A stretch of 8,902 nt of DNA from an uncultured bacterium (GCA_905215035.1 CAJMOJ010000074.1:1-8902), one strand, 5' to 3'. Positions 1 to 6,782 are shown, counted from the first letter of the stretch. The notes: generated by a model not told the origin, from the letters alone. Numbers and translations: made by a program.

Positions 1-714
1 GGTACCTTCTCCGATGGGAGTTCTGAAAAAACTTTTACCCAAAATGATGGGGCTCTTAATCTTGAGCAATACATTGCTACTGTAGAGCCCGTATCTGATC
101 GTTATTATGTTAAAGGTACCGCATTAGCCGGTCATGACGAGCTCATAAGCCCTCTCATCACTAACGTTACTGCCGATCAGCACTATGTTATTGTCTACGG
201 TGTAGCTAAAGATCAAGTTTCCTATCGTGTTTCATATCTTGACACCAATGGTCAACAACTTCTACCTGACACCATCCTGTATGGCAATGTAGGCGATAAA
301 CCTGTTGCTGCCTATAAATATATAGAAGGGTATTTGCCACAAACCTCCAGCATTACCAAAACACTCAGCAATAATGAAAGCGATAATGTTTTAACGTTTG
401 TTTACGAGCATATTGCTTCAACCACAATGAGTTCTAATGCTCCAGGAGAAAACTTATCTTCTATGCAAAACAACACACCTGAAACCACTCAAATTCAGGC
501 TGCAGCAAATGAGGAGCTTCTTAACGAAGATGGACTACCTCTCGCTAAGCCTACAGAAATAATTGATCTGGACGATAACGAAAATCCTCTTGCTTCTTCA
601 GAACAAAGCAGTAATTCCGATAGTACGCCTATCGTTTTAGGTATTATTGGCCTAATTGCTCTAGTCGCTTTCTTTGTTTACCTTGGACGTAAACGCAAAT
701 CGATACAACAATAA
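1..714 (+). CDS. MucBP-domain surface protein, C-terminal part (5' end outside window)
   Basis: The reading frame is open from base 1 to the TAA at 712-714, giving the last 237 residues of a longer protein. Fragment residues 75-136 (from YRVSYLDTNGQQLLPDT through GNVGDKPVAA and IEGYLP to LTFVYEH) follow the MucBP pattern found in mucin-binding and other adhesin-like surface proteins. The preceding 70 residues end in 'ADQHYVIVYGV', which looks like the end of another extracellular repeat. A Ser/Asn/Glu-rich linker follows, including IDLDDNENPLA. Residues 210-228 form one hydrophobic membrane segment, followed by the basic tail GRKRKSIQQ. That is the shape of a cell-wall sorting signal, but no LPXTG motif is visible before the segment, so it is probably membrane-anchored. 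Likely outside the cell; the ligand is unknown. A TTG at 334 is an internal codon, not the start. The next gene begins 12 bp downstream. Confidence 0.85.
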   Translation, partial: GTFSDGSSEKTFTQNDGALNLEQYIATVEPVSDRYYVKGTALAGHDELISPLITNVTADQHYVIVYGVAKDQVSYRVSYLDTNGQQLLPDTILYGNVGDKPVAAYKYIEGYLPQTSSITKTLSNNESDNVLTFVYEHIASTTMSSNAPGENLSSMQNNTPETTQIQAAANEELLNEDGLPLAKPTEIIDLDDNENPLASSEQSSNSDSTPIVLGIIGLIALVAFFVYLGRKRKSIQQ

Positions 715-726
715 AACAGCATACTA

Positions 727-2118
727 ATGACCATCTCTTCTCAAAACGCTACAAAGAAAAAAGGCCTGATACTCTCCTTTTGCAAAGAGTATCCTACGGT
801 ACTTATATTGACATTAGTACTTGTACTTTATACCTTTTTTCAAAGTGATTTTCTAATTCGCAATACTATATCGCTTGCGCTTTGTCTCTATTGCTTTATT
901 AAAGGAAGAGCTCAGATTGATCTTTGGATATTGCTACCACTTTTGGCGATTCCTGCACTTGGCTTACTCTCCATCTTGCTAAATCACCTTGATTTTTACA
1001 CCAACTACACATTACCTTTTCTGGCATTACCGGTCATATATTGCGTTTTGTCATATTGCTCACAAAAAGAACGCGATGCATTGTGTAAAATCCTTATCGT
1101 CTGGGGTGCCTTAATAAGTATAGTTTCACTCAGTAGTTATATTATTCAGGCTCAGCATTACCATGCAGCACGACTCAGTACTATCATAGGAAACCCAAAT
1201 ACATCGGGACTTGTTTTTGCATTTTTACTGCTGTGTCTTTTGACATATCGCAAAAAATGGGAAGAGATTCGCTCGCCTCTTCTATGCGTGGAACCAGTGC
1301 TTATAACAGCTCTCTGCCTAACGCTTTCGATAAGCAGTATTGCGTCATTTGGTGCAGGGGTTATTGTCTATTTCTTTTACCAAAAAATAACCAAAAAGAG
1401 CCCCATTGCCTCTATGGTATCATCCTATATTTGTTACTTTTTCATAGGATTTACGATTGCACTTTTGCTTTATACAGCAGCGAATTACACTGATGCACCC
1501 TGGTTTTGTATTATTTTAGGGTTCTATCTTATTGCAGTCAGTCTCTTTTGGCATTCTTTAGTAACGCTAATCAATCAGCATCTGTTATTTGCACGCATTG
1601 GTTCTATTTTGAGTATCGCAGCATTGCTGGCCTTACTTATCTTGCGACCCAATGCTTTGCTTTCTTTTCAAGACCGTCTTGGCATGATCGCTGACGGACT
1701 AACATATGCAGGACTCAATCCTCTTTTTGGCATTGGACCACTTCAGTGGTATCACTACAACACAATGATGAGCGATACTCCTTTTAACACTTTTTTCATT
1801 CATAATGTTTTTATCCATACTGTTGTTGAGTTAGGCCTTTTTGCGTTACTTTGCCTCATTGTTTTAGTTGTTCGTTACGGAATAAAACAACGCAGTGCTC
1901 TTGGATTAAGCTTAGGAACTGCCTTCTTGCTTCATAGTGTAGTAGACACCGCGCTCTTTATCCCTCTTGTTCCTTTGGTTTTTATGGTTATAACTGCGCA
2001 GCCTCAAGAACGTAGTATTGCTCTTTCTGATACTACTATCCGTATTATTTCAGCACTTTATCTCCTATGTCTCTCTGGCATAGGAACCCTCTATATTTAT
2101 TCCCTTCCCCTGCAATAA
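727..2118 (+). CDS. O-antigen ligase/polymerase-like (WaaL/Wzy superfamily) membrane protein
   Basis: A 463-residue, very hydrophobic protein with roughly 11-13 predicted membrane segments. Landmarks match the O-antigen ligase family (Wzy_C/PF04932 type): R149 just before GNPN at 155-158; R317 in a loop before GLNPLFGIGPLQW (329-341); HN at 359-360 leading into HTVVELGLFALL (364-375); and a late HSVVD at 403-407. In this family the large extracytoplasmic loop between the arginine and the HN motif carries catalytic residues. Members polymerise undecaprenyl-linked glycans or ligate them to an acceptor. In a Gram-positive host the acceptor would not be lipid A, so a wall-polysaccharide or surface-glycoprotein role is inferred. 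The ATG lies 12 bp after the previous stop with no clear Shine-Dalgarno sequence, suggesting translation coupled to the upstream surface-protein gene. Substrate unknown. Confidence 0.8.
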   Translation: MTISSQNATKKKGLILSFCKEYPTVLILTLVLVLYTFFQSDFLIRNTISLALCLYCFIKGRAQIDLWILLPLLAIPALGLLSILLNHLDFYTNYTLPFLALPVIYCVLSYCSQKERDALCKILIVWGALISIVSLSSYIIQAQHYHAARLSTIIGNPNTSGLVFAFLLLCLLTYRKKWEEIRSPLLCVEPVLITALCLTLSISSIASFGAGVIVYFFYQKITKKSPIASMVSSYICYFFIGFTIALLLYTAANYTDAPWFCIILGFYLIAVSLFWHSLVTLINQHLLFARIGSILSIAALLALLILRPNALLSFQDRLGMIADGLTYAGLNPLFGIGPLQWYHYNTMMSDTPFNTFFIHNVFIHTVVELGLFALLCLIVLVVRYGIKQRSALGLSLGTAFLLHSVVDTALFIPLVPLVFMVITAQPQERSIALSDTTIRIISALYLLCLSGIGTLYIYSLPLQ

Positions 2119-2123
2119 ATCCT

Positions 2124-2129
2124 TGGGAG
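2124..2129 (+). promoter_or_regulatory. Ribosome-binding site deciding the TTG start of the amidase gene
   Basis: TGGGAG lies 9 nt before the TTG at 2139. The alternative in-frame ATG at 2067 overlaps the upstream gene by 52 nt and would add 24 residues that are not signal-like, so the TTG is preferred. Confidence 0.55.
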
Positions 2130-2138
2130 TTGAAGAAA

Positions 2139-2834
2139 TTGAAAACGCAATCCCATACAAAGCATATCCACTCATTTCATGCCATAGCACTACTTCTTCT
2201 TGCTTGTCTTCTTATGTTTGGGATTGTAATCTTTGTTCAAGCATGGACTAAAGAGGCGTCCCTACCATCTAATATCGGAACATCCTATGAAGCAGACGAT
2301 CTAGAATTCCTACAAAAGTCTAATAGTTCGCTCATCAGCTATGCACACCTATCACCTAATGCAGATTTTCCAAGAACACAAAAAATTGAAACTATCACTA
2401 TTCATCATATGGCGGGCAATTTGAGCCTCGAAAAAGTTGGAGAGCTTTTTTCGAAGCGCGATTACAATGCATCATCAAATTATGCGATCGATTCTCAAGG
2501 AAATATTGGTCTTTTTGTCGAAGAAGCAAATAGAGCCTGGAGTTCCAGTAATAGAGAAAATGACAACAAAGCAATTACTATCGAAGTTGCCGATGATGAT
2601 GAGGCTAACGGACAATGGCATGTAAGTCGCGATGCGTTTGACGCGCTCGTTGATTTATGTGTAGATATATGTCGACGCAACAATATAGATAAGTTGATCT
2701 ATACAGGAGACGCACAAGGAAACGTTACGCTACATTCCATGTTTTCAGATACGACAGACTGTCCAGGTCCCTATCTTACAAGTCAAATTCCTCAACTTGT
2801 TAATAGAGTAAATGTTCAACTTGCAGCAGAGTAA
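2139..2834 (+). CDS. Membrane-anchored N-acetylmuramoyl-L-alanine amidase (Amidase_2/PGRP fold)
   Basis: With the TTG start this is a 231-residue protein. Residues 1-13 are basic and His-rich. Residues 14-34 are a hydrophobic signal-anchor ending in QAW with no clear cleavage site, then a short linker precedes the catalytic domain (about 85-225). The zinc site of the amidase-2 fold is visible: TIHHMAG (His89/His90), His199 in TLHSMF, and Cys208 in DCPGPY. YAIDSQGNIG (115-124) and ITIEVA (Glu149) are further fold landmarks. Such enzymes cut the amide bond between N-acetylmuramic acid and L-alanine in peptidoglycan. The catalytic domain resembles endolysin amidases of Gram-positive phages, but there is no C-terminal wall-binding domain and a membrane anchor instead. 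It starts 20 bp after the polymerase-like gene, so an envelope role (wall remodelling, outside face of the membrane) is inferred. It converges with ackA. Confidence 0.85.
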   Translation: MKTQSHTKHIHSFHAIALLLLACLLMFGIVIFVQAWTKEASLPSNIGTSYEADDLEFLQKSNSSLISYAHLSPNADFPRTQKIETITIHHMAGNLSLEKVGELFSKRDYNASSNYAIDSQGNIGLFVEEANRAWSSSNRENDNKAITIEVADDDEANGQWHVSRDAFDALVDLCVDICRRNNIDKLIYTGDAQGNVTLHSMFSDTTDCPGPYLTSQIPQLVNRVNVQLAAE

Positions 2835-2848
2835 TCAGCTAAATATCT

Positions 2849-2873
2849 ATGAGATTGCATTACTTGGTCTCAT
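2849..2873. terminator. Possible weak bidirectional hairpin at the convergent gene boundary
   Basis: ATGAGA (2849-2854) and TCTCAT (2868-2873) form a perfect 6-bp inverted repeat around the ackA stop codon (2860-2862). On the + strand, up to three G-U pairs could extend it. There is no following T-tract on either strand, so it is a poor intrinsic terminator. It is listed because the amidase and ackA genes end only 25 bp apart and no other hairpin is visible there. Confidence 0.25.
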
Positions 2874-4110
2874 CATCAAGATCGTTATTCGAAACTGTTA
2901 CAGGAACAATCTGAGACATCTCATGAACAATATCATATGTATCACGCGCAATCATATATTCCTCATCAGTTGGAATGACGATAATAGGAACCCGAGATTG
3001 ATCTGAAGAAATAATGCGCTCAAATCCACGCTGCTTATTTTTCTCCTGATCAAGAATGACACCCAACGGCTGCCAACCAGCAAAAATCATACGACGCATT
3101 TTGTCGCAGTTCTCACCTACACCAGCAGAAAGAACAATACAATCTGTACCAGCCATCAATGCGAAATACTGACCAATGTATTTTTTACAAATTGAAGAAT
3201 ACATCTCATAAGCCAAAATAGCTCGTGGATCACCTTGCTCTGACGCAGTACGCACCGAGCGCAAATCATTGGAAATCCCTGACACGCCCAAAAGACCTGA
3301 CTGCTTATTGAGAATATCATTCATTTCTTCCGGAGTAAGGTTTTCATGGTCCATCAAAAACGTGACAATAGCTGGATCAATTGCCCCAGAGCGTGTTCCC
3401 ATCATAAGACCGTCAAGTGGCGTAAAGCCCATGGTAGTATCAATAGGAACTCCATGATCGATCGCAGTAATTGAACACCCATTTCCTAAATGGCCCGTAA
3501 TAATACGTAATTCATTGAGCGGTTCACCCAAAATTGCAGCAGCACGCTCTGCCAAATAACGATGACTTGTACCATGGAAACCATATTTGCGAATTCCGTA
3601 TTTTTCGTAGTACTCGTACGGAATAGGATACATAAAAGCCTTTTGAGGCATGGATTGGAAAAATGCCGTATCAAACACAGCAACCATAGGAATACCAGGC
3701 ATAAGACTTTTGCAAGCCTGAATTCCGGCTAATGCTGCTTTATTGTGAAGAGGAGCTAATTCTGATAGTTCATCAATTTTGGCAATAACATCATCATCAA
3801 TCAAAACTGATTTATCAAAATACTCTCCACCATGAACAATACGATGACCCACCGCATTAATATCAGATAATGAAGTAAGGATGGGGTTCTCTCCCTCAGT
3901 AAGTGAGGACAGAACAACCTGCATTGCTTCAGTGTGGTCATTCAAAGGTTGCGTATGTACAACCTCGTTGTCATCAATACCGTGTTTATGGAACGACTCA
4001 GCAGTACCAACGCGTTCACATAAACCCTTTGCAAGGATTTTATTCTCAACTACGTCTACTAACTGATATTTGAGCGAGGATGAACCTGCGTTGATGACTA
4101 GGATGTTCAA
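2860..4110 (-). CDS. ackA: Acetate kinase
   Basis: A 416-residue full-length acetate kinase (family about 400). It interconverts acetyl phosphate + ADP and acetate + ATP in the cytoplasm, the ATP-yielding end of the Pta-AckA pathway. Family signatures are clear: N-terminal NILVINAGSSSLKYQ with Asn7; HRIVHGGEYF with Arg90; FDTAFFQSMP with Asp147; YGFHGTSH with His179; GHLGNGCS (206-213); MGFTPLDGLMMGTRSGAIDP with Arg240; GVGENCD; and PTDEEYMIARD with Glu384 near the end. An acidic tail (NNDLDDETK) extends the C-terminus slightly. The start is TTG at 4110: homology begins exactly there, AGGGGG sits 6 nt upstream, and no in-frame ATG precedes it. No pta is in the window. It follows xseB by 165 nt, and its leader can pair with its ribosome-binding site (separate entry). 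Confidence 0.97.
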   Translation of the reverse strand: MNILVINAGSSSLKYQLVDVVENKILAKGLCERVGTAESFHKHGIDDNEVVHTQPLNDHTEAMQVVLSSLTEGENPILTSLSDINAVGHRIVHGGEYFDKSVLIDDDVIAKIDELSELAPLHNKAALAGIQACKSLMPGIPMVAVFDTAFFQSMPQKAFMYPIPYEYYEKYGIRKYGFHGTSHRYLAERAAAILGEPLNELRIITGHLGNGCSITAIDHGVPIDTTMGFTPLDGLMMGTRSGAIDPAIVTFLMDHENLTPEEMNDILNKQSGLLGVSGISNDLRSVRTASEQGDPRAILAYEMYSSICKKYIGQYFALMAGTDCIVLSAGVGENCDKMRRMIFAGWQPLGVILDQEKNKQRGFERIISSDQSRVPIIVIPTDEEYMIARDTYDIVHEMSQIVPVTVSNNDLDDETK

Positions 4111-4275
4111 TGACGGCCCCCTAACATAGTATTTGTCTAGTTTAGTGCATGTGTGCTTTTGACTACCTCAGGGATAGGGGGCATGCAGCCATTACCAGGT
4201 GTACGGGTGAGCGGTAGTTTATCGGTGTTCAAGTGACAGTATTCAGCTATGAAAAGGCAAAACGTCCACGTAACT
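4111..4275 (-). promoter_or_regulatory. ackA 5' leader with a potential Shine-Dalgarno-sequestering helix
   Basis: This 165-nt spacer separates xseB from ackA. On the minus strand, GCCCCCTA (4182-4175) is a perfect 8-base complement of TAGGGGGC (4123-4116), which contains the ackA ribosome-binding site. A competing helix can form around the first element: ACTACC plus TCA (4218-4213 and 4210-4208) with TGA plus GGTAGT (4170-4162), nine pairs with a 2-nt bulge. GGC-TGCAT-GCC lies inside it. Mutually exclusive helices of this kind are typical of translational riboswitches and other leader regulators, but it matches no riboswitch class I can recognise. I see no good promoter inside the spacer, so it may be reached by read-through from xseB. 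Function is inferred from complementarity alone. Confidence 0.4.
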
Positions 4276-4569
4276 TTACGCTTTCGAAAGATTTGAGTCA
4301 GTAATATCGTCATCTTGAGGAGCTTCAAGTTCACCCATAAGCACTTCAACTTTTTGCTGAGCGTTTGCTAAAGATTGACGCAAATAACGTAATAATTGAA
4401 TACCGCGTTCATATGATGTCAGACTTGCTTCAAGTTCTAACGTATTGGATTCAAGTTCAGCAACAATACCATTTAATTCATTCATCGCTTGTCTAAATGT
4501 TAAATCCTCTACAGGTATATATGACTGTGCTGCCTCGGATGATGAATTAGATACTAACGATTCACTCAT
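4276..4569 (-). CDS. xseB: Exodeoxyribonuclease VII small subunit
   Basis: A 97-residue protein from the ATG at 4569. Residues 23-77 fit the XseB pattern: LTFRQAMNELNGIVAELES, then NTLELEASLTSYERGIQLLR, then LRQSLANAQQKVEVL, two helices forming a coiled hairpin. It has a longer Ser/Glu-rich N-terminus and an acidic C-terminal tail (EAPQDDDITDSN) compared with the usual 60-80 residues. Several XseB chains bind one XseA to form the exonuclease VII complex, which degrades single-stranded DNA from both ends to oligonucleotides during repair. AGGGAAG lies 9 nt before this ATG. An in-frame TTG three codons upstream abuts that site and is less likely. It lies 40 bp after xseA on the same strand, as expected for an operon. 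Confidence 0.93.
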   Translation of the reverse strand: MSESLVSNSSSEAAQSYIPVEDLTFRQAMNELNGIVAELESNTLELEASLTSYERGIQLLRYLRQSLANAQQKVEVLMGELEAPQDDDITDSNLSKA

Positions 4570-4609
4570 GATATACAACTTCCCTATCTCATCTATTTAC
4601 TACAAATTA

Positions 4610-5959
4610 TTACAAATCAACAATGTCAGCAGTATCGATGCCAACAACTTTGGTATCAATCAATCCATCCTTCACTTGAATCGAAAGCATCTGATTTGGC
4701 CGTACCTGGCTAACACTTTGAATCACATCGCCTGATTCGTTTTTTGCAATTGACCAGCCTCGTGCAAGTGTTTTTAAAGGAGATAGGTCATGCAATCGTG
4801 CAGCAGAAAGCGATACTTCAGAATAACGTGGTTCCAACAATGATGTTCCTATTTTTTGCAACACCGCTTGAAGTGCTTCGACACAATCAGAGTAATGATT
4901 CATTGCGCGCTGCTCGGTTAGCGTAAGAGCATGTTCAAGCTGATCAAGATATTTCATTTGAAGAGGGAGATATTGGGCAAGCGAACGATCAAGAGACATT
5001 TGCAAAACATCAAGCATTTGGAAATCTGTTGCAAACAATGACAGAGGATCTCTAAATACTGGTCTTTCAGCGATGCCCTGAATGTATTCTGCAGATCTAT
5101 TCAAACGCGCTGTCATTACACCCTGCATACGACGTGCATAATCATCAAGCAAATAATACATATCATCTTGATTAGGGCTTACTGTTTCCGCTGCGGCCGT
5201 GGGTGTTGAAGCACGGTAATCTGATACCATATCAGCAATTGATGTATCAGGCTCATGCCCAATACCGGTAACAACAGGAATAGGACAGGCGGCAATAGCA
5301 CGCGCAAGCGCCTCATCATTAAACGGCATCAGGTCTTCAAACGACCCACCACCACGAACAAGTAAGACTTCTTGTGCTCCAGCTGCCACAACGGTTTGAA
5401 GCGCCGCAATCATGTCCTTAGGCGCTTGTTTTCCTTCAACCGGTACACCTGCAAATACGATCTCAACAACTGGAAAACGACGACGTAAAGTACGAAGAAC
5501 ATCATGAACCGCTGCGCCACGAGGGCTCGTAATCAAACCGATCTTTTCAGGATAAGAAACAACGGGACGCTTACGCGCTTGATCCATAAGCCCTTCTTGG
5601 CGTAATTTTTCAGCCAAAGCAGCAACTTTCGCGCGTAAGTCCCCATCGCCTGCCAAAGAAAGACTACTTACCTCGAAGTTCATTCGTCCTTTTGGAGCAA
5701 AGATGGTGAATTTTCCCGTAACAATCACCTTTGCACCAATACGCAAAGGTACCCCTGCTGCAACATAGCGATTTTTCCACATAAGACATGAAAGCGTCGC
5801 ATCGTTATCTTTGATCGTAAAATAAACCGCTTTGTATCCTGGCTTATCAGAAAGCTCGCTTACTTCTCCCGTAATACGAAATGCGTGCTGTTGTAAAAGA
5901 GACTTAGCAATTGTAATCGCAGCACTTACTGAAAGCGCTTCTTTTTGTCCATCACTCAT
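4610..5959 (-). CDS. xseA: Exodeoxyribonuclease VII large subunit
   Basis: A 449-residue protein (family about 400-450). The N-terminal part, about residues 8-105, is the OB-fold nucleic-acid-binding domain (LSVSAAITIAKSLL, ITGEVSEL, YFTIKD, LSCLMWK, VIVTGKFTIFAPKGRMNFEV). The catalytic domain follows with YPEKIGLITSPRGAAVHDVL (136-155), RGGGSFEDLMPFNDE (202-216) and the highly conserved GIGHEPDTSIADMVSDYRASTPTAAAE (232-258). A helical region and the C-terminal GWSIAKNESGDVI segment complete it. Exonuclease VII removes single-stranded DNA at breaks and mismatches; XseA carries the active site. The ATG at 5959 was chosen. A GTG four codons upstream (5971) is also possible because neither has a strong ribosome-binding site. 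It starts 39 bp after the metallopeptidase stop. Confidence 0.96.
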   Translation of the reverse strand: MSDGQKEALSVSAAITIAKSLLQQHAFRITGEVSELSDKPGYKAVYFTIKDNDATLSCLMWKNRYVAAGVPLRIGAKVIVTGKFTIFAPKGRMNFEVSSLSLAGDGDLRAKVAALAEKLRQEGLMDQARKRPVVSYPEKIGLITSPRGAAVHDVLRTLRRRFPVVEIVFAGVPVEGKQAPKDMIAALQTVVAAGAQEVLLVRGGGSFEDLMPFNDEALARAIAACPIPVVTGIGHEPDTSIADMVSDYRASTPTAAAETVSPNQDDMYYLLDDYARRMQGVMTARLNRSAEYIQGIAERPVFRDPLSLFATDFQMLDVLQMSLDRSLAQYLPLQMKYLDQLEHALTLTEQRAMNHYSDCVEALQAVLQKIGTSLLEPRYSEVSLSAARLHDLSPLKTLARGWSIAKNESGDVIQSVSQVRPNQMLSIQVKDGLIDTKVVGIDTADIVDL

Positions 5960-5998
5960 AACCAACCACACCGTTCTTCACAGGTGCAATACCTATAG

Positions 5999-6661
5999 TT
6001 AGTCGTCATGATTAACAGCCAAAAGATACAAAAGCTGTAAAACAGAAACAAGAGCGGCAGCAACATAGGTAAGAGCACAAGCACGTAAAACATTAGCAGC
6101 ACCCGCTTGCTCTTGAGCCGGCAAACCAAATGCTTGTAGATACGTAAGCGCTCGAGAAGATGCATTAAATTCTACGGGGAGCGTAACAATTTGAAACAAT
6201 ACCGCAGCCGCATAAAACGCAATAGCCAGTTGCACCAAACCAACGAGATTCATCATGACACCAATTATCAGAATGAAAATCCATGCATTAGAAGCAAAAT
6301 TAACCACAGGCACCATAGCGCCACGTACTTTCATAGGTACATATCCTTGCGCATATTGACACGCATGACCAACTTCATGGCACGCAGTTGCAGCCGCCGT
6401 TACCGAAGTTCCGTAGTAAGCATCAGGATCTAGCGTAATGCTGTTAGTGCGCGGATCGAAAAAATCTTGACCTTTTCCACCTGGATGCACTGATACGTTC
6501 TGAATACCATAGTAATTAAGCATGCCAACTGCCATTTGGTATCCCGTTAGACCAGTAGCTGAAGGAACATACGTGTATTTCTTAATTTGGTGATTAACAT
6601 ACCATTGTGCGCCCAAACCTATAACCAGCGTGACCGCAACCAACGCTAGATAAAGCCCCAT
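5999..6661 (-). CDS. YugP-type membrane zinc metallopeptidase
   Basis: A 220-residue protein of the YugP/PF04298 family (neutral zinc metallopeptidase, membrane-bound). Residues 1-20 are a membrane segment. The zinc-binding HEVGH is at 95-99 in ATACHEVGHACQ, preceded by FFDPRTNSITLDPDAY (67-82). Further membrane segments lie at about 127-140, 143-160 and 194-215. LPVEFNASSRA (161-171) is a conserved family stretch whose Glu164 may be the third zinc ligand. The family is widespread in Firmicutes and other bacteria but its substrates are poorly known. AGGAGA lies 8 nt before the ATG. It is first in a leftward group with xseA and xseB, spaced 27-39 bp from xseA, so it is probably co-transcribed with them; no functional link is obvious. 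Confidence 0.93.
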   Translation of the reverse strand: MGLYLALVAVTLVIGLGAQWYVNHQIKKYTYVPSATGLTGYQMAVGMLNYYGIQNVSVHPGGKGQDFFDPRTNSITLDPDAYYGTSVTAAATACHEVGHACQYAQGYVPMKVRGAMVPVVNFASNAWIFILIIGVMMNLVGLVQLAIAFYAAAVLFQIVTLPVEFNASSRALTYLQAFGLPAQEQAGAANVLRACALTYVAAALVSVLQLLYLLAVNHDD

Positions 6662-6706
6662 AAATAGATTCTCCTATCATCAAAACGCTAGAAAAAGTAA
6701 AGTCGC

Positions 6707-6734
6707 TAGACTGTCTATCATAGACTGTCTATCA
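6707..6734. repeat. Two adjacent 14-bp direct repeats, each centred on a palindrome
   Basis: TAGACTGTCTATCA occurs at 6707-6720 and is repeated exactly at 6721-6734. Each copy contains TAGAC-T-GTCTA, and the second extends to ATAGAC-T-GTCTAT (6-bp arms). The pair lies 46-73 bp upstream of the metallopeptidase ATG, right after its candidate promoter, where a repressor would be expected to bind. This could be an operator or a simple duplication. Confidence 0.6.
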
Positions 6735-6737
6735 CTT

Positions 6738-6767
6738 TGTATAAGTATCTATGTAAGTATAAAGTAA
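6738..6767 (-). promoter_or_regulatory. Candidate promoter for the metallopeptidase-xseA-xseB group
   Basis: Read on the minus strand, TTACTT (6767-6762) and TATACA (6743-6738) are separated by 18 nt and resemble sigma-A -35 and -10 boxes; the -35 is a weak match. Transcription would begin near 6731, inside the tandem palindromes. GTAAT-GT-ATTAC (6764-6775) overlaps the -35 box as another short inverted repeat. It is the only promoter-like pair I can see in the 121-bp spacer downstream of rnd. Confidence 0.35.
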
Positions 6768-6782
6768 TGTATTACGCTCGCA

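Noticed and set aside
1..120. GGTACC at 1-6 and 115-120 as a possible repeat boundary
   Set aside because: The flanking sequences differ and both lie in one open reading frame, so these are just two chance hexamers.
2067..2138. In-frame ATG extension of the amidase gene overlapping the polymerase-like gene
   Set aside because: The extra 24 residues (MSLWHRNPLYLF...) are not signal-like, the ATG lacks a ribosome-binding site, and a TTG with TGGGAG upstream follows the previous stop.
4281..4290. Palindrome CTTTCGAAAG near the end of xseB
   Set aside because: It lies within the last codons of xseB, has no T-tract after it, and a 10-bp palindrome with no loop does not make a terminator hairpin.
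4137..4349. 70-codon minus-strand frame running from inside xseB into the ackA leader
   Set aside because: It is out of frame with xseB, has no ribosome-binding site and no recognisable pattern; most of it lies in the structured leader.
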